Source: Glossina fuscipes (taxonomy: Eukaryota > Arthropoda > Insecta > Diptera > Glossinidae). Taken from it: DNA of 64,000 nt. Location of the stretch: contig NW_023998454.1 in the NCBI RefSeq assembly GCF_014805625.2, positions 1,193,752-1,257,751 of the forward strand, in the 5' to 3' direction. Position 1 is the first letter of the stretch. Every line of letters begins with the position of its first letter. This document shows positions 1 through 10,299 of the stretch, piece after piece. Made by a program: the position numbers and the translations under genes. The notes beneath the pieces are model-generated. The model worked only from the letters and a program-made list of their open reading frames with translations, searched no databases and was not told the DNA's origin.

Positions 1-399
1 TCGCTCGGCAGAAACTGCGCTTTCGCCTCTTCGCGTGGTTGTTGCTCATAGGAATAAGTGTGCGATTCATTCGCAGTTACGAAACGATTAGGAAACAAAC
101 GAATTAATTTTAACTCACTTTAAATTCGTCGATGATAGTGAGTGAAGGTACTCGTGCAGAGCACTGCTGTATGCAATATTTCATGCAAATTATTAAGATA
201 AGAGTCAGGACTATGAAAGCAGTGTTCGCGGGTTCAAATCTCATGTGCGGTAGAGTTTACTCGTAGAGTCGAATGGGCGGTGAGTGCTTTGCCGATAAAG
301 GGACATATCGACTGTGACATAGCTTCCTTCTTATCTCCTTGCCTAACATCATTTTCCTCTAACAGTTGCGAATAGAGGACCTGAGTGATCTCGCATAGC
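1..399. other. No gene seen; left edge of window
   Basis: No open frame worth calling. A string near 227-240 resembles an imperfect tRNA B box (ggttcaaatctc), but I find no matching A box or cloverleaf, so I do not call a tRNA or SINE here. Confidence 0.5.
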
Positions 400-1060
400 C
401 ACGTTTATGCTTTTCGTCTTCTAGTCTCCAAGGTCTTTTACTTGATATTCATATCGCGGGAATTATTAAGAAAAAATTCATCGTGATGTGTTCCTTATCT
501 ATTTTAGAATTAATCCACTTTTAAGCCGCAGATAATATATCTTCATATTGGGAATGTAGAAAATAGTTTTCAACGTTCCGTCTTACTTGCGTTATAATAA
601 ATAAGCATAAAACCTCAGAGGGGAAAAAATCAAATTTAATCATTTGTAACTTTGTGTGAACATGGCCGATTTTCGCCATTTTCGCACGTAAAGAATAGTG
701 TTTCGTAAAGTAAATATAGAAAATTTCAGCCTTATGACTTTCATACTTTCTGAGTAACGAGCAAAAATCCACAAATTTTTGTTAAGAAAAACGGATTTGC
801 GTTCAGTTTACGATCCACAACGGGCTTCTGCTCTGATCAGTTATCCCATTTTCAACCTGCGTGCAAAAACTCTTAATGTCTCTACCAAATTTGAAGTCAA
901 TGTCTTCATTTTTGCGACTAGGAGGGTGCCAACAACAATCAAAAACTCACAAACGGGCAGACATCACTTAATCAATTTCGTATTACACGCTGCTCAAGAA
1001 TATAAAGGGTATGAAAAAAGTAAGGCGGGTGTACATTCATCTCTTAGTGGTGCCTACAAG
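400..1060 (+). repeat. Dispersed repeat family C, copy 1
   Basis: This stretch matches 28170-28880 along most of its length, with the same order of phrases (first the part about 'tagaattaa.cca.tttt', then 'aactttgtgtg', 'aaaatttcagcctt', 'gtaacgagcaaaaatcc', then 'tgccaaatttgaag'). Shorter, more diverged copies lie at 7660-8000, 13690-13990 (reverse) and 16380-16690. It carries no intact gene; the open frames across it are chance. The class of element is unknown. Confidence 0.7.
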
Positions 1061-1117
1061 AAGAAAACGAAGTTACATTTATTCCCACAAACTTAGCAGA
1101 ATCTTTCTTACATGTCG

Positions 1118-1156
1118 TTAATTTATTTATATATTTATTTATTTATTTATTTATTG
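1118..1156. repeat. (ATTT)n simple repeat
   Basis: Run of ATTT units with one interruption. Confidence 0.85.
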
Positions 1157-1159
1157 TAA

Positions 1160-1746
1160 GGGTATAACAAGAAGACAATTAAATCATGGTTTTTTATTGC
1201 CTCAAATTACAATTTTCTATGGCACTTTCATATCATAACCATCCATAAATGGTTTTACAAAAATTAAATAGTGTATCCGTACGAAAAAGTAAATTACTGC
1301 TTATAACGTCGCCTTCATTCAAGCAATCTTTTAGTTTGAGGGTCCTTTGACTTTTTTTTTCAAACTTGATTTGATAAATGGCGTCGTGACCGTCAAGGAA
1401 CTATCCGTTTATACAACTTAGTACAAATTTAAATATGAACTTATTCCCATTATTTATTTATCGACTTTAAATACTAATTAGCTTAGCCCTTAAACATTAA
1501 GTACTCTTTAATTCCACTGAATATATGTCGTAACTGAATTCTGTGTACATCAATAAATGATAACTGAAAACCAAATAGAAACCAACTGACGTAATTTATG
1601 ATAATAAACGACGTTTTCTATTTACCCGACTCATAGGAATTTTTAGTGCAATTATATAATAATGAATATTGACGTCGTACAATAATTAATGTATTAAATA
1701 ATTTCTTCGCTTGTATTTAAAATTTAGGAAAGTACGTGTAACACGT
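1160..1746. other. AT-rich sequence, probably intron of the SLC26 gene
   Basis: Lies directly downstream (on the - strand) of the SLC26 exon's donor site, so it is probably intron. No coding signal seen. Confidence 0.45.
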
Positions 1747-1754
1747 TTACTTAC

Positions 1755-2247
1755 CCATACCCAGGCAACCCATTATTAGTTGAACGATGCCGCTTAAAAA
1801 TGTCAGAATAAAGGCGAACTCAATCGGTTTGCCTACAGTGAATTGTACACTCACTAGGGCCACTAAGCTGGTGGGTCCCATAATAACTGTGTCAATAGAA
1901 CCGCAAACTAGGTAAATAAATGAACCAATAAAAGCTGAACATAAGCCATACCGCGCCGGTAGGCCGGCTAATAGAGCGCAAGCTATACTTTCTGGTATAA
2001 TAGTAAGGCCCAAAGTGATGCCAGCTATGAAATCATTAACAAACCATTGCCAATTGTAACGATGAATCCAGGTAAGTATACGTATACGATTGCTTAATAA
2101 TTTTCTCACTTTACCGTACCGGTGTTTCTCGGAGAAAGTTGAAAATATTTTTTTTTCATTATCACCAGATTTTCGCGTTACATCTTCTTTAAGCATTTGC
2201 TCATTCCCCTCAAAATCTTTTTCTTTATTTGGACAATTAATAACCAT
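1755..2247 (-). CDS. SLC26-family anion (sulfate-type) transporter, first coding exon
   Basis: Encodes the first 164 residues of a SLC26/SulP anion transporter, a plasma-membrane carrier or channel for sulfate, chloride or bicarbonate. Residues 1-55 are a charged, hydrophilic cytosolic N terminus. From about residue 66 come the first membrane segments: WFVNDFIAGITLGLTIIP, then an AGLPARYGL loop (the family's AGLPP.YGLY signature), an MGPTSLVAL segment and a hydrophobic LSGIVQLIMG helix. The wording is closest to the SLC26A11-like members. The exon ends at a clean donor (GTAAGT, 1754-1749) in phase 1; the other transmembrane segments and the STAS domain must lie left of the window. The ATG at 2247 is preceded by an in-frame stop, supporting this start. 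Odd points: the family's conserved Pro-Gln after the first helix reads Pro-Glu (residues 85-86), and the usual AYA reads ACA. Family assignment is firm; substrate is not inferable. Confidence 0.88.
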
Positions 2248-2249
2248 TG

Positions 2250-3474
2250 TTAAAAAAAATGTTTATTTAATACGCAATCAGCATTAGAGGTGTCAATCGC
2301 TTATCTCTCTTAAGGAAAATGAGATATTTTAATAACATTCACTTGGCTTTTATCGTAAGTCGCAATCTTTTAAATGTTCTTTGAAATTCGTATTCGTTTG
2401 CTAACCATATCTACACAATCGCGTTGATCACCTTATGTCAAACAATTCACACTTGCTTTCAGTTTTCGTTATTTCCTCTTTCTAGAGGCGCAGCATCGCT
2501 TATAACCCAAGTAGGGATTAACTGCCCATACTGGCAATCAAGTGTAAATTATTAAAATTAAATAACAAAATTAAACAAACTTATTATATATATTGTTATT
2601 ATTATTATTATTATTTTTTTTTTTTTTTTGATATTTACATAAATCTGTATAGCTGTCGTTATAAACTTTAGTATCGTTGTTGTTGATTTGCTTGTACGAT
2701 GACGACTAAGATGCTAAATCATTTCAATTATTGTCGGGCGTACACATATCAGAAAATTGTCTCTTTTTCAACAGATAACAAATAAATTTATCTAAGAATT
2801 TATGACATTGAAAATTGAGACAAACGATCGCGACTTCGTCGTTGCTTTTCTCCCCTGATATAAATATTAAAATTCTACGACTTTCTCTTCTGTCGTCTTA
2901 TTTTTTTTTTTAGTTTTTTTGATTTTGAAAAATTTTCAATAACAGCAATACTTGAACATTAACACGAAACGGTAGATTTTAACGTATACACGGAATCCGA
3001 CAATGATTACGTCATAAACATTTTTCAATTTTTTTATTTCCAATTTGCAAACCACTGGGATCCAAAATTATTTTAAAACCAAGTAAAAAACGGTTGCTGT
3101 ATAAGTTAATCCACATGCTTATGGCCATATTTACGTGAATGTGCATATCAATGAAAAAAATATATATATTTATACCACTGAAGGCTTTTTAAGATGAGAA
3201 ATACCGTGCGTACATCAGACCAAAACTTTGGTTTGAATTGAACATTGCTTTCACATAAGCTTGACATAAGTCCCATTTGCAAAAGACGAGGTTAGATGTT
3301 TCAAGTAGATCAGTTTGGCAAACAAGCTATGTACCGATATGTACTTTCGAGTGCATAAGGCGCCAGGAACTGAGACTTATAGTTTTAGATGATGGAACCG
3401 GCTAGAGAAAAATCGTCTTGTTTATGCCTAAATATGGACGCAAACTAATAGTTTTGGCTTACTTTCTCAAACGA
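2250..3474. other. Upstream region of SLC26 exon; no gene seen
   Basis: AT-rich, with an ATT microsatellite running into poly-T (about 2595-2630). Would hold the 5' UTR or promoter of the SLC26 gene if this exon is the first; I cannot point to a specific promoter. Confidence 0.4.
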
Positions 3475-3479
3475 ATTTA

Positions 3480-3925
3480 CCTGTCTCCATTCAACAAATA
3501 GCTCGGCTCCCAAAACTAAATGGTCAAAAACCAACCGCAGATAAGAGGCACTGATGTCAATGCTAGCGTTACGCGCATTCTCTAAATGTAATATTAAGGT
3601 AGAGTAGTTCCCACGATATTCAACTGTAGTTTGTGCTTGTGCCGCGCGGTTTTTGCAATGACTAAGCAAGAGAGGGGAAAGTTAACTGTACCCATAGTCG
3701 CGGACAGAGTTATCGGATTGATATCAGCGTATATGGTAGGCACAAAATCAAACGGCAACGCTCACCAATAGCTTACCGTTTGATCCGAACGTATAAATGC
3801 CGCCAAGATTGAATTCGCCTCCTGGATAAAGATTTAGGCGACAATTGCCTTTTACTATTTTATTACGAGCTACTTGGTCCGAATAGTCCAGAACCACTGC
3901 ATCAAAAAGCTTCGACTTTTAACTT
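3480..3925 (-). pseudogene. Tom40-like mitochondrial import pore, frameshifted pseudogene
   Basis: Reading the - strand from about 3918, three successive frames together follow the order of Tom40, the beta-barrel channel of the mitochondrial outer-membrane TOM complex. First comes a piece with KSKLF...ARNKIVKGN...IYTFGSNG, matching the N-terminal barrel strands; then, in another frame, a piece with PTIYADINP, matching the YP.M.GDID strand; then a third frame with TTVEYRG.YSTLILHLENA and ASYLR....LVLGAEL, matching EYRG.D.TA...GNPD and HYLQS....LGGEL. At least two frameshifts separate these, so it cannot make a full barrel as read. The C-terminal strands are not found. A GT that looks like a donor follows the last piece (about 3480), so a diverged intron-containing paralog (Drosophila has a second, testis-expressed Tom40) is the alternative to a dead copy. 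Similarity was judged by eye against remembered Tom40. Confidence 0.55.
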
Positions 3926-3929
3926 GCGG

Positions 3930-6495
3930 CCAAGTACTGAAATTGCCACATATTACAGGGATTTGAACTTCCTTTCGAACACATTCGAAAGCGTGAGGGA
4001 AATTTTATAAACACTTTTGGACACCGACCGTATTCCATTTATAAATTATTCAGTGGTTGTCCCTCGTTTTGTTAATTTACCTAAATTAGTTTAGCAAAAT
4101 AAAATTTTTTCAATTCTGTTTATCTTTTGCTTTCAATTTGTTTTAAATGACATTCTGCGTAAAACTAAAACAGAGCAGAGCAGATTTTAAGCATTTTCTC
4201 AGATTGAAATTATTTCTCTTAAGTCATTTCTATCGCACCTGCTATAAAATCATTAAGCGCGCCTACCGCTTCGCTTTACTGTTTGCTTGCCCGTTTGTGT
4301 CTGTATCGGTGCTTGACAATTCTACTAATCAAATCAGTTCAAACTGGCCAACACAATGAAAGTTTTTCGTGAATTATAAGCAAAAAGCCCACTATTGGAA
4401 ATATAGTGACATCCGACGTAATGCTTTCGCGTTGTGCTGGCATTATAGTACAATTTGCTTATTTACGAAATAACTATTAAGAAGATTGGTTCTGTATTGG
4501 AAACTTTAGCCTTGCTTGATTCTATACTTTTTATCACACGCGACTCTCCTTGCGTGCAGTTGTCTCCAATTACCCATCGAAAATATTTGATTCCATTAAT
4601 GGGACCCACAATTAGCCAATCTGCATGAGGTTCAGCTTTCATTGTTTCGCATTTAATGGAGCTCTTCAGATTGATTGTTTGACAGAGATTAATTTCGTGA
4701 GTTAAGCCTTAAATCTTCCACCGATACGTTGGCAGAACGGCTTCAAAGATTTTATCAGTGTCCAAAGGCTGATCGAGGTAATAAAGATATCCTTCTTTTT
4801 AGCGAATGCGTTTATTTCATGTGAGGAATAAAAACTACTTTGCCTAAACTATTTTTCAATATTAATTGCACATATTTCCGTCTTATCCATGCGTCTGCGG
4901 AAAGGGCTCCTGTTCTTTCGGCGCTACGCACAAATGAGCACTTTTTTAGGTGTCAGTATAAGAATTGAATTGATTGGTTGAATAGGCAATTAGAGGAACA
5001 GTCCGTCAATGTGGCGAGAAAGACTGTGCGTACCACTTAATGCTTATTTTTCCTAGTTAGGTTTCGCCATAAATAGTTGATCATACCAGGTTTTTTGGCA
5101 CATTGCGTCCATTTTCCGCTTCAGGCTTATCAACTATTGTTTGTGGTGAGTAGAGAACTGTGCTAGACGAAGTGGTAATCAGATGAGCCCTATTATGATG
5201 CTTTTCCTTTTTTATATGGCAGAATGCTTGAAACAGGAATTACACAGACGTACAGATGGACATGTTTAAATCGATTCAGAATTTGATGCTGAGCAAGAGC
5301 ACATACGTCTTGTAGGACCTCTTAAGCTTCTTCCTGGGCTTTGAACAAATCGAACATATCCCTCGTCCTTCAGAGTAACATGTGTAACTCATACGCAAGA
5401 TTATGTGTGTTAATGTGTCGATTATGTCAAGAACGTACTAAATTTAAAAAAAGCGAAAATAAAAACCAGAAAATTTCAAAAAAAAGTTAAAAACGTAAGG
5501 AGCAAAGAGATTTCCTTGAAAAGATTAATGTTTATGTGTGCTTACGAGAACATAAGTAAAGAGAAGACTTTGCTTTTGTTATAATTTGTGCCAAAATGCT
5601 TTTTATTTATTTTGGCATAAGTTTAAATTAATCTGCAATGAAAAAACTTTCTCCAAAGCTCATAGCTCGGTGGGCAGGTAACATATGTAAATGAAAATAA
5701 AGTAAGAAGTAAATAAATTTCGGAATTAGTTGCCAAGTTGTCGAAAGTAAGAAGGAAACCAACAGAATAAGAGAGCATTCATTGAAAGTATTTGTTGCCT
5801 CAGTTTCAATATTTATTTTTAAAAAAATGTGCAAATATTGAGTTAATTTCTTTCAGATCTAAACCAAAGTCCAACTATAACGTTTTTGATTAACCAAAGA
5901 GCTATCTTTTATAACAGCGTCAAAGAAAATTTTTCTTAATAAATCCGAAGTTAAAATAAAAACACTTCTCGCCTTCACTTATTCGTCTAAATTTGTTGCC
6001 AATCAAATAATTATAATACCAAAAGGTTTGTTGTCGTCTTCTGAAAGAATCGAAAACATATTGACGATGTATTTAAAGGATAATGACAACAAGAAAATCA
6101 CAGGAAGACATAGCACATCATTGCTTTGCTTAATGCAGTTACTTAGATAACGACTTGCAAAAATAAGACATTCTATGGAAGATGGTCGATGGTGTTCGGA
6201 CCAACCCATGTTGGTGAAACAACTTTTATCAAATCATCTCAAACATTCCGACCTGTAAGAAGAACATAAGAAAGAAAGACAGACAGTCAGACTTGCATGC
6301 TTAAATCAATTCAGAACGTGATTCCCACTCGATCGGAATAATGATCGGCGAGTAGATGACCAACCTACAAAAATAAATGAAATATTTTAGGTTCTTGCAA
6401 ACATTTTGGACGCTTATCATGTAGAGCTCAGAATTTCAATTCTGGCATTAATTGCTTTGGTTATTTAATTTGAAGAAATAGGTTGCCGAAGCCCA
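3930..6495. other. No gene seen; fragments of repeat C near 5200-5420 and 6230-6370
   Basis: No supported coding region. At 5250-5400 there is a decayed stretch with the 'cagacggacatgtttaaatcgattcagaa...' wording shared with the repeat C family. The small open frames here are chance. Confidence 0.45.
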
Positions 6496-6499
6496 CCAA

Positions 6500-7116
6500 A
6501 CATTTTCAGAAGCCTATGGTTCTGCTGCTTCCTATCTCTTTTGCCATTTTTGGTCTCAACTGTTTCCAAGTGGTTATTTTGAAGAACGGCCTAGAGGTTT
6601 AAAAAAGTGCGAAGACAACGAATTGCAAAGCTTATTGGACGAAAGTCTAGCTGAAACTCTTAGAGAACTTTCGATGAGCTTAGCAATTGATTGATCAATT
6701 GCTTCTTCGTTTCGTTCACATCTGACGAGAAAGATCGGAAAGGAAGAAAAATGGCCACCATACGAATTGAGTGAAAATGCCATTTCGTCCACATTTTGCA
6801 GGCGTTGTCAAGGACACACTGTTGCAGCTCGAATGGGAAATTCTGTTGCCGCTAGCGCATTTACCAGATATAGCAGTTTTTGAGTATCATTTGTTCGGAT
6901 CGATACACCATGGCATGGCTGGCACGACGCTCCCCAAAGTTGTAGAAGTGGGAAAACGGCTCGATGATTGGACCGCTGTCAAGACAATATAAGTTCGTTC
7001 GACACGGTACGCCTCGCTGCCAGAAAAATGCGAAAACGCTTTACAAAACGATTGAACATATTTCGATTAATATATATTGTACCAAATTTTGTCATCAAAT
7101 GCCTTCTTCAAGCGAA
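6500..7116 (+). pseudogene. Mariner transposase remnant, internally deleted (copy 1)
   Basis: Remnant of a Tc1/mariner transposase, the enzyme that cuts and pastes the element at TA sites. The left part corresponds to the helix-turn-helix region (AYG....S...W...S.G...ERPRG), and from about 6770 the frame jumps to the C-terminal catalytic region: RPHFAGVVKDTLLQLEWEI, then LPDIAVFEYHLFGSIHHGMA, then WTAVK. The central part of the transposase, with the first catalytic Asp, is absent, and the SPD...SDYHLF block has decayed (third Asp replaced by Glu). It ends at 7116, exactly where repeat A begins. The same deletion and the same junction occur in the inverted copy at 21469-22103, so both descend from one defective element. 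Confidence 0.85.
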
Positions 7117-7490
7117 ACAAGTAAGACGATTATATTCGGTCGTGAACGAATATTTTATACCCATCACCCTTACCCTTAAAAAAGACAGAAACGGTAAAGC
7201 GGCAAAATGTTCATATTCTACAATATGGAGAAGCCGCAGCTGATTTTTGCTAATCTCAAAATACAACTTTTTCTCGCATAGGCGTGCGGACGGTTTAGGC
7301 AAGTCTTATGAAAAGTTTGCGTCATTTCTAAATATTTTGCATATTTGTTGGCGTTAGTTTCATTTTCGCTAATGCGAGAGTGTTTACCGCTGATTCTACA
7401 CAGTTACCCAGACAGATAGATGGACAGACGGACATGTTCAGGAGCATTACAAATCTTACAGTGGTCAAGAATATGTACACGTTATGGGGT
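7117..7490 (-). repeat. Dispersed repeat family A, copy 1
   Basis: Begins with AACAAGTAAG (the reverse of the CTTACTTGTT terminus), followed by an interrupted palindrome (ATTCGGTC...GA.CGAAT) and then the same interior as 14050-14507 and 21085-21468, all readable as one family. It is fused to the mariner remnant on its left in the same way as copy 3. Confidence 0.8.
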
Positions 7491-7639
7491 TTGGAGCTTG
7501 TTTCTGCGCATTATGAAGGTATCAAAAAGAAAAAAATTAAACCTCGATATACTACAATGTAAGGTTCTACAGCATCATCCATAGAATGTGCGTTCAAATT
7601 TTTGTCCATTTACTTGCTATTGTTTTTAAGTAATGAACA

Positions 7640-8335
7640 AAAGACAAATTATATATTTTTGTGAAAACCGACGTGTTCTCAATTTACGTAATACTGTGGG
7701 CGTGTCGTTTGACCGATTTGGCCTATTTTAAATACTGGGCTGCGAACAAAAACTCCCAATGTGTCAGCCAAATTTGGATTCGATAGCTTCATTTTTGCGG
7801 TGAGGAGAGTGTTTACAACAAATATTAAATTGATTTAGAAGAATTTTATGCTGATTAAAAATATGTATCCTTTGAGGGGTCTCTGAAGCTTTCTGTTGAG
7901 TGTTGCATACGTCGCGAATAATGAATAGACACTCATTATTTGCTGATGGGTATAGTAAGCCATTAACCGGCATAAAAGTCCGTTTAGTGATGTCTTACGT
8001 TGAAAATTTAGGATAGTAATAAAAGTAAAAAGCGTAAATAAATAAATAAAATAAAAAATAACATAAAAATTAATTAGACCAAATTTGAATTATATGAGCC
8101 TAACTTTTGGACTCCTTTTCATACAAGTGTTCTCAGGAATAACAAGCATATCGGAAAAATAGTCAGACTTTTAATATATGCAATAGAAATTGGTCCCTAG
8201 TAGCTGACTTTTTATGACGGAAACAATAGAAAAATAGTAAAATCACTAGCACCTTTACTAAATCCGTTGTTTGACACATTAATAATTTGGTTTTGGGTTT
8301 AGCGCATGCTTCATTATGAGAGCCTTCACGAACAG
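7640..8335 (+). repeat. Composite of repeat C and an adjoining segment, copy 1
   Basis: 7660-8000 is a diverged repeat C copy; 8030-8335 continues with a segment that includes 'ttggtccct.gtagc' and 'tatgacggaaacaa'. The same two blocks occur in the same order and orientation at 16380-17130, so the pair is one repeating unit or a local duplication. Confidence 0.7.
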
Positions 8336-8339
8336 TATC

Positions 8340-9870
8340 GTTTTACACGGCAATAACACGCAATTTTCGACGTTGCAAACGTTTTGAGAAAATTAATATA
8401 CCCCTCGTCCATCGGTGATGGATATAAAAGTGGCCAAAGTAATTGTAGGCACCTATTAATGTGCAAAGCAATTATGGAAATTGTACCATTAATTAATAGC
8501 AAAATATTCGTAATAAATACAAAAACACTTATCCTATGCTGTTAAATGGACCGAGAAGCACACTCAAGCTTCTTCAGCGCACTCGTTCATTCATTTTTTT
8601 TTTATAATTTCATATATTTCGTTGAACACCAAGCAAACTGTCTTATGAGAAATTCATGTCTGCCAAAAGTCTTTAAGAAATGCCTCGATCCCTGGATTCT
8701 ATTTCATTTCGTTTAGCTATGAATTTGAGCGTAATCCACTTTATCTTCTTCGTTCAATGAAAGAAATAAAATGAAACAGTGGAAATTAATTCAAATATGT
8801 TATTTTTTTTGCTTTTTTCAGCGGTTTAATGAACATGTTTTGCACAAAATTTTACAAAATATTTAAAAATAAAACTTTTTTATAACGAAAATTGCTAATT
8901 GGTTTTGTTTGTAATTTTTCTTTTTTTTGTGGATAAACCAATCTTTGACAATTGTAAAGCAAATTGTCACAATACTCGTACACATATATAAATAAGTACT
9001 AAGTCGTTAGTTATATCAACCGCAAGCAATTTCCTTTAAAAAAAAGAAAAGAATGCAAGGAAAAAAATCACAAAAATATAAAAAATGTTATAATCCAAGT
9101 GTTTGCTTCGAATCCCCAAAGTATTGCACATCTTAAAGCATACATGCGTTTAGGGAGAGGAAAGTATATTGATGGGCAAGCACATGCACTTTCAATTGCA
9201 CAGATGCCATAAATGATGAATGCTAATACTACCACTATCGCTTGTACGGTGCAACGTCACAGTGATGTTATAGACACATTATGGCTTTTCACCACACATG
9301 TACTCTCTGACTAACAACCATTCTGGCGTTCTCTATAAATGAAAAGAAAGCACGCTAACGCGTAAAACAATACGCCTCCATTCTATTTCACTCCTCTCTA
9401 TTCCTCTCTTTCTTTCCCTCTCTCCCTTCCTCGTTGCGTTCGCAACTGTAATGCACTTCCTTCTGTAATTGCTATCAAACTGCCAGTAACGCGTGCTGAA
9501 AATTGAAAAATATTTTCTATGTTAGTTTTCATTTTCATTTTCAGGCGATGGCATTGACTATTGTTATTGTTTGCCACTGACACACTTCCGTGAGTATGCA
9601 TGCAGCATTGAAGCAACAACTCAACTACTAGACAACCCAACAAAATGCTCAGATGTATGTACAGGATTTGAAGATGGACCTATCAGAAAAATTACTCTAT
9701 ATGATGTGTGTAGATGTGAACCCGTAACAAAGTAAATAGATTTTATGCGAAGTAGAACAGAAAAAACAAAAAAGCAATGTACATCGGAGTCACACAAAAT
9801 TTATTGAGGTACTCGAAACTAGAAGTTAATTATGAAATTTGTTTAAAAAGCATAGACAAAAGTATTTACC
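8340..9870. other. No gene seen; polypyrimidine tract near 9390-9430
   Basis: AT-rich, with a C/T-rich run at 9390-9430. The 81-residue frame across it is low-complexity and not supported. Confidence 0.5.
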
Positions 9871-9876
9871 AGTAGT

Positions 9877-10299
9877 TTATTCTTCAAAGTCTCTATTCAA
9901 TATACGACAAGAGTTTTGTCTCTTGGTATAATTTTCAGTTGACTTGAGCAATTGAGGACACGATTTTGAAAAAAATCGATGGAAATGGGAAATTCCATGA
10001 AGCTCGCAAATGTCTATATGCTTTACCAAGATTCTGAGATAATTTGAACGAGTCCATCTATATATCCCTGTCACAGTTCCTTTCCTCGTCTCACTGCTTG
10101 TCTTGGAATTTTGAAATGCATAATCGGAAAAGTTGAGAAAGAAAATTGAAAACTTTGCAAATATGAATTGATCAATTTCTATAGCGATTGCCAACTGGCT
10201 GTACAAACGTGTCTGATAGGCAAAAAGTGGAATTTGCCGAATATAAAAGATGTTAAAGCCAGTTGAAAGATCATTGCGAAAATGATCACAATTAAGCAC
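9877..10299 (-). CDS. Unrecognised 140-codon open frame
   Basis: One of the longest uninterrupted frames in the window: 140 codons, aromatic- and Ile-rich, with an FSIFFLNFSDY stretch and a basic C-terminal half. I recognise no family, no signal peptide and no membrane topology. No clear splice sites, poly(A) signal or promoter frame it, and the sequence composition is that of its surroundings. It may be a chance frame or a single old exon. Confidence 0.2.
   Translation of the reverse strand: MLNCDHFRNDLSTGFNIFYIRQIPLFAYQTRLYSQLAIAIEIDQFIFAKFSIFFLNFSDYAFQNSKTSSETRKGTVTGIYRWTRSNYLRILVKHIDICELHGISHFHRFFSKSCPQLLKSTENYTKRQNSCRILNRDFEE

Noticed and set aside
227..240. tRNA or SINE B box near the left edge
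   Set aside because: The B box is imperfect and there is no A box or fold.
4830..4925. Reverse-strand stretch with AWIRRKYVQ resembling the end of an ArfGAP domain
   Set aside because: Only about nine residues agree, with no zinc-finger cysteines upstream; too little to call.
9398..9643. 81-codon reverse frame
   Set aside because: Driven by the polypyrimidine tract; Arg/Glu/Gly low-complexity end.
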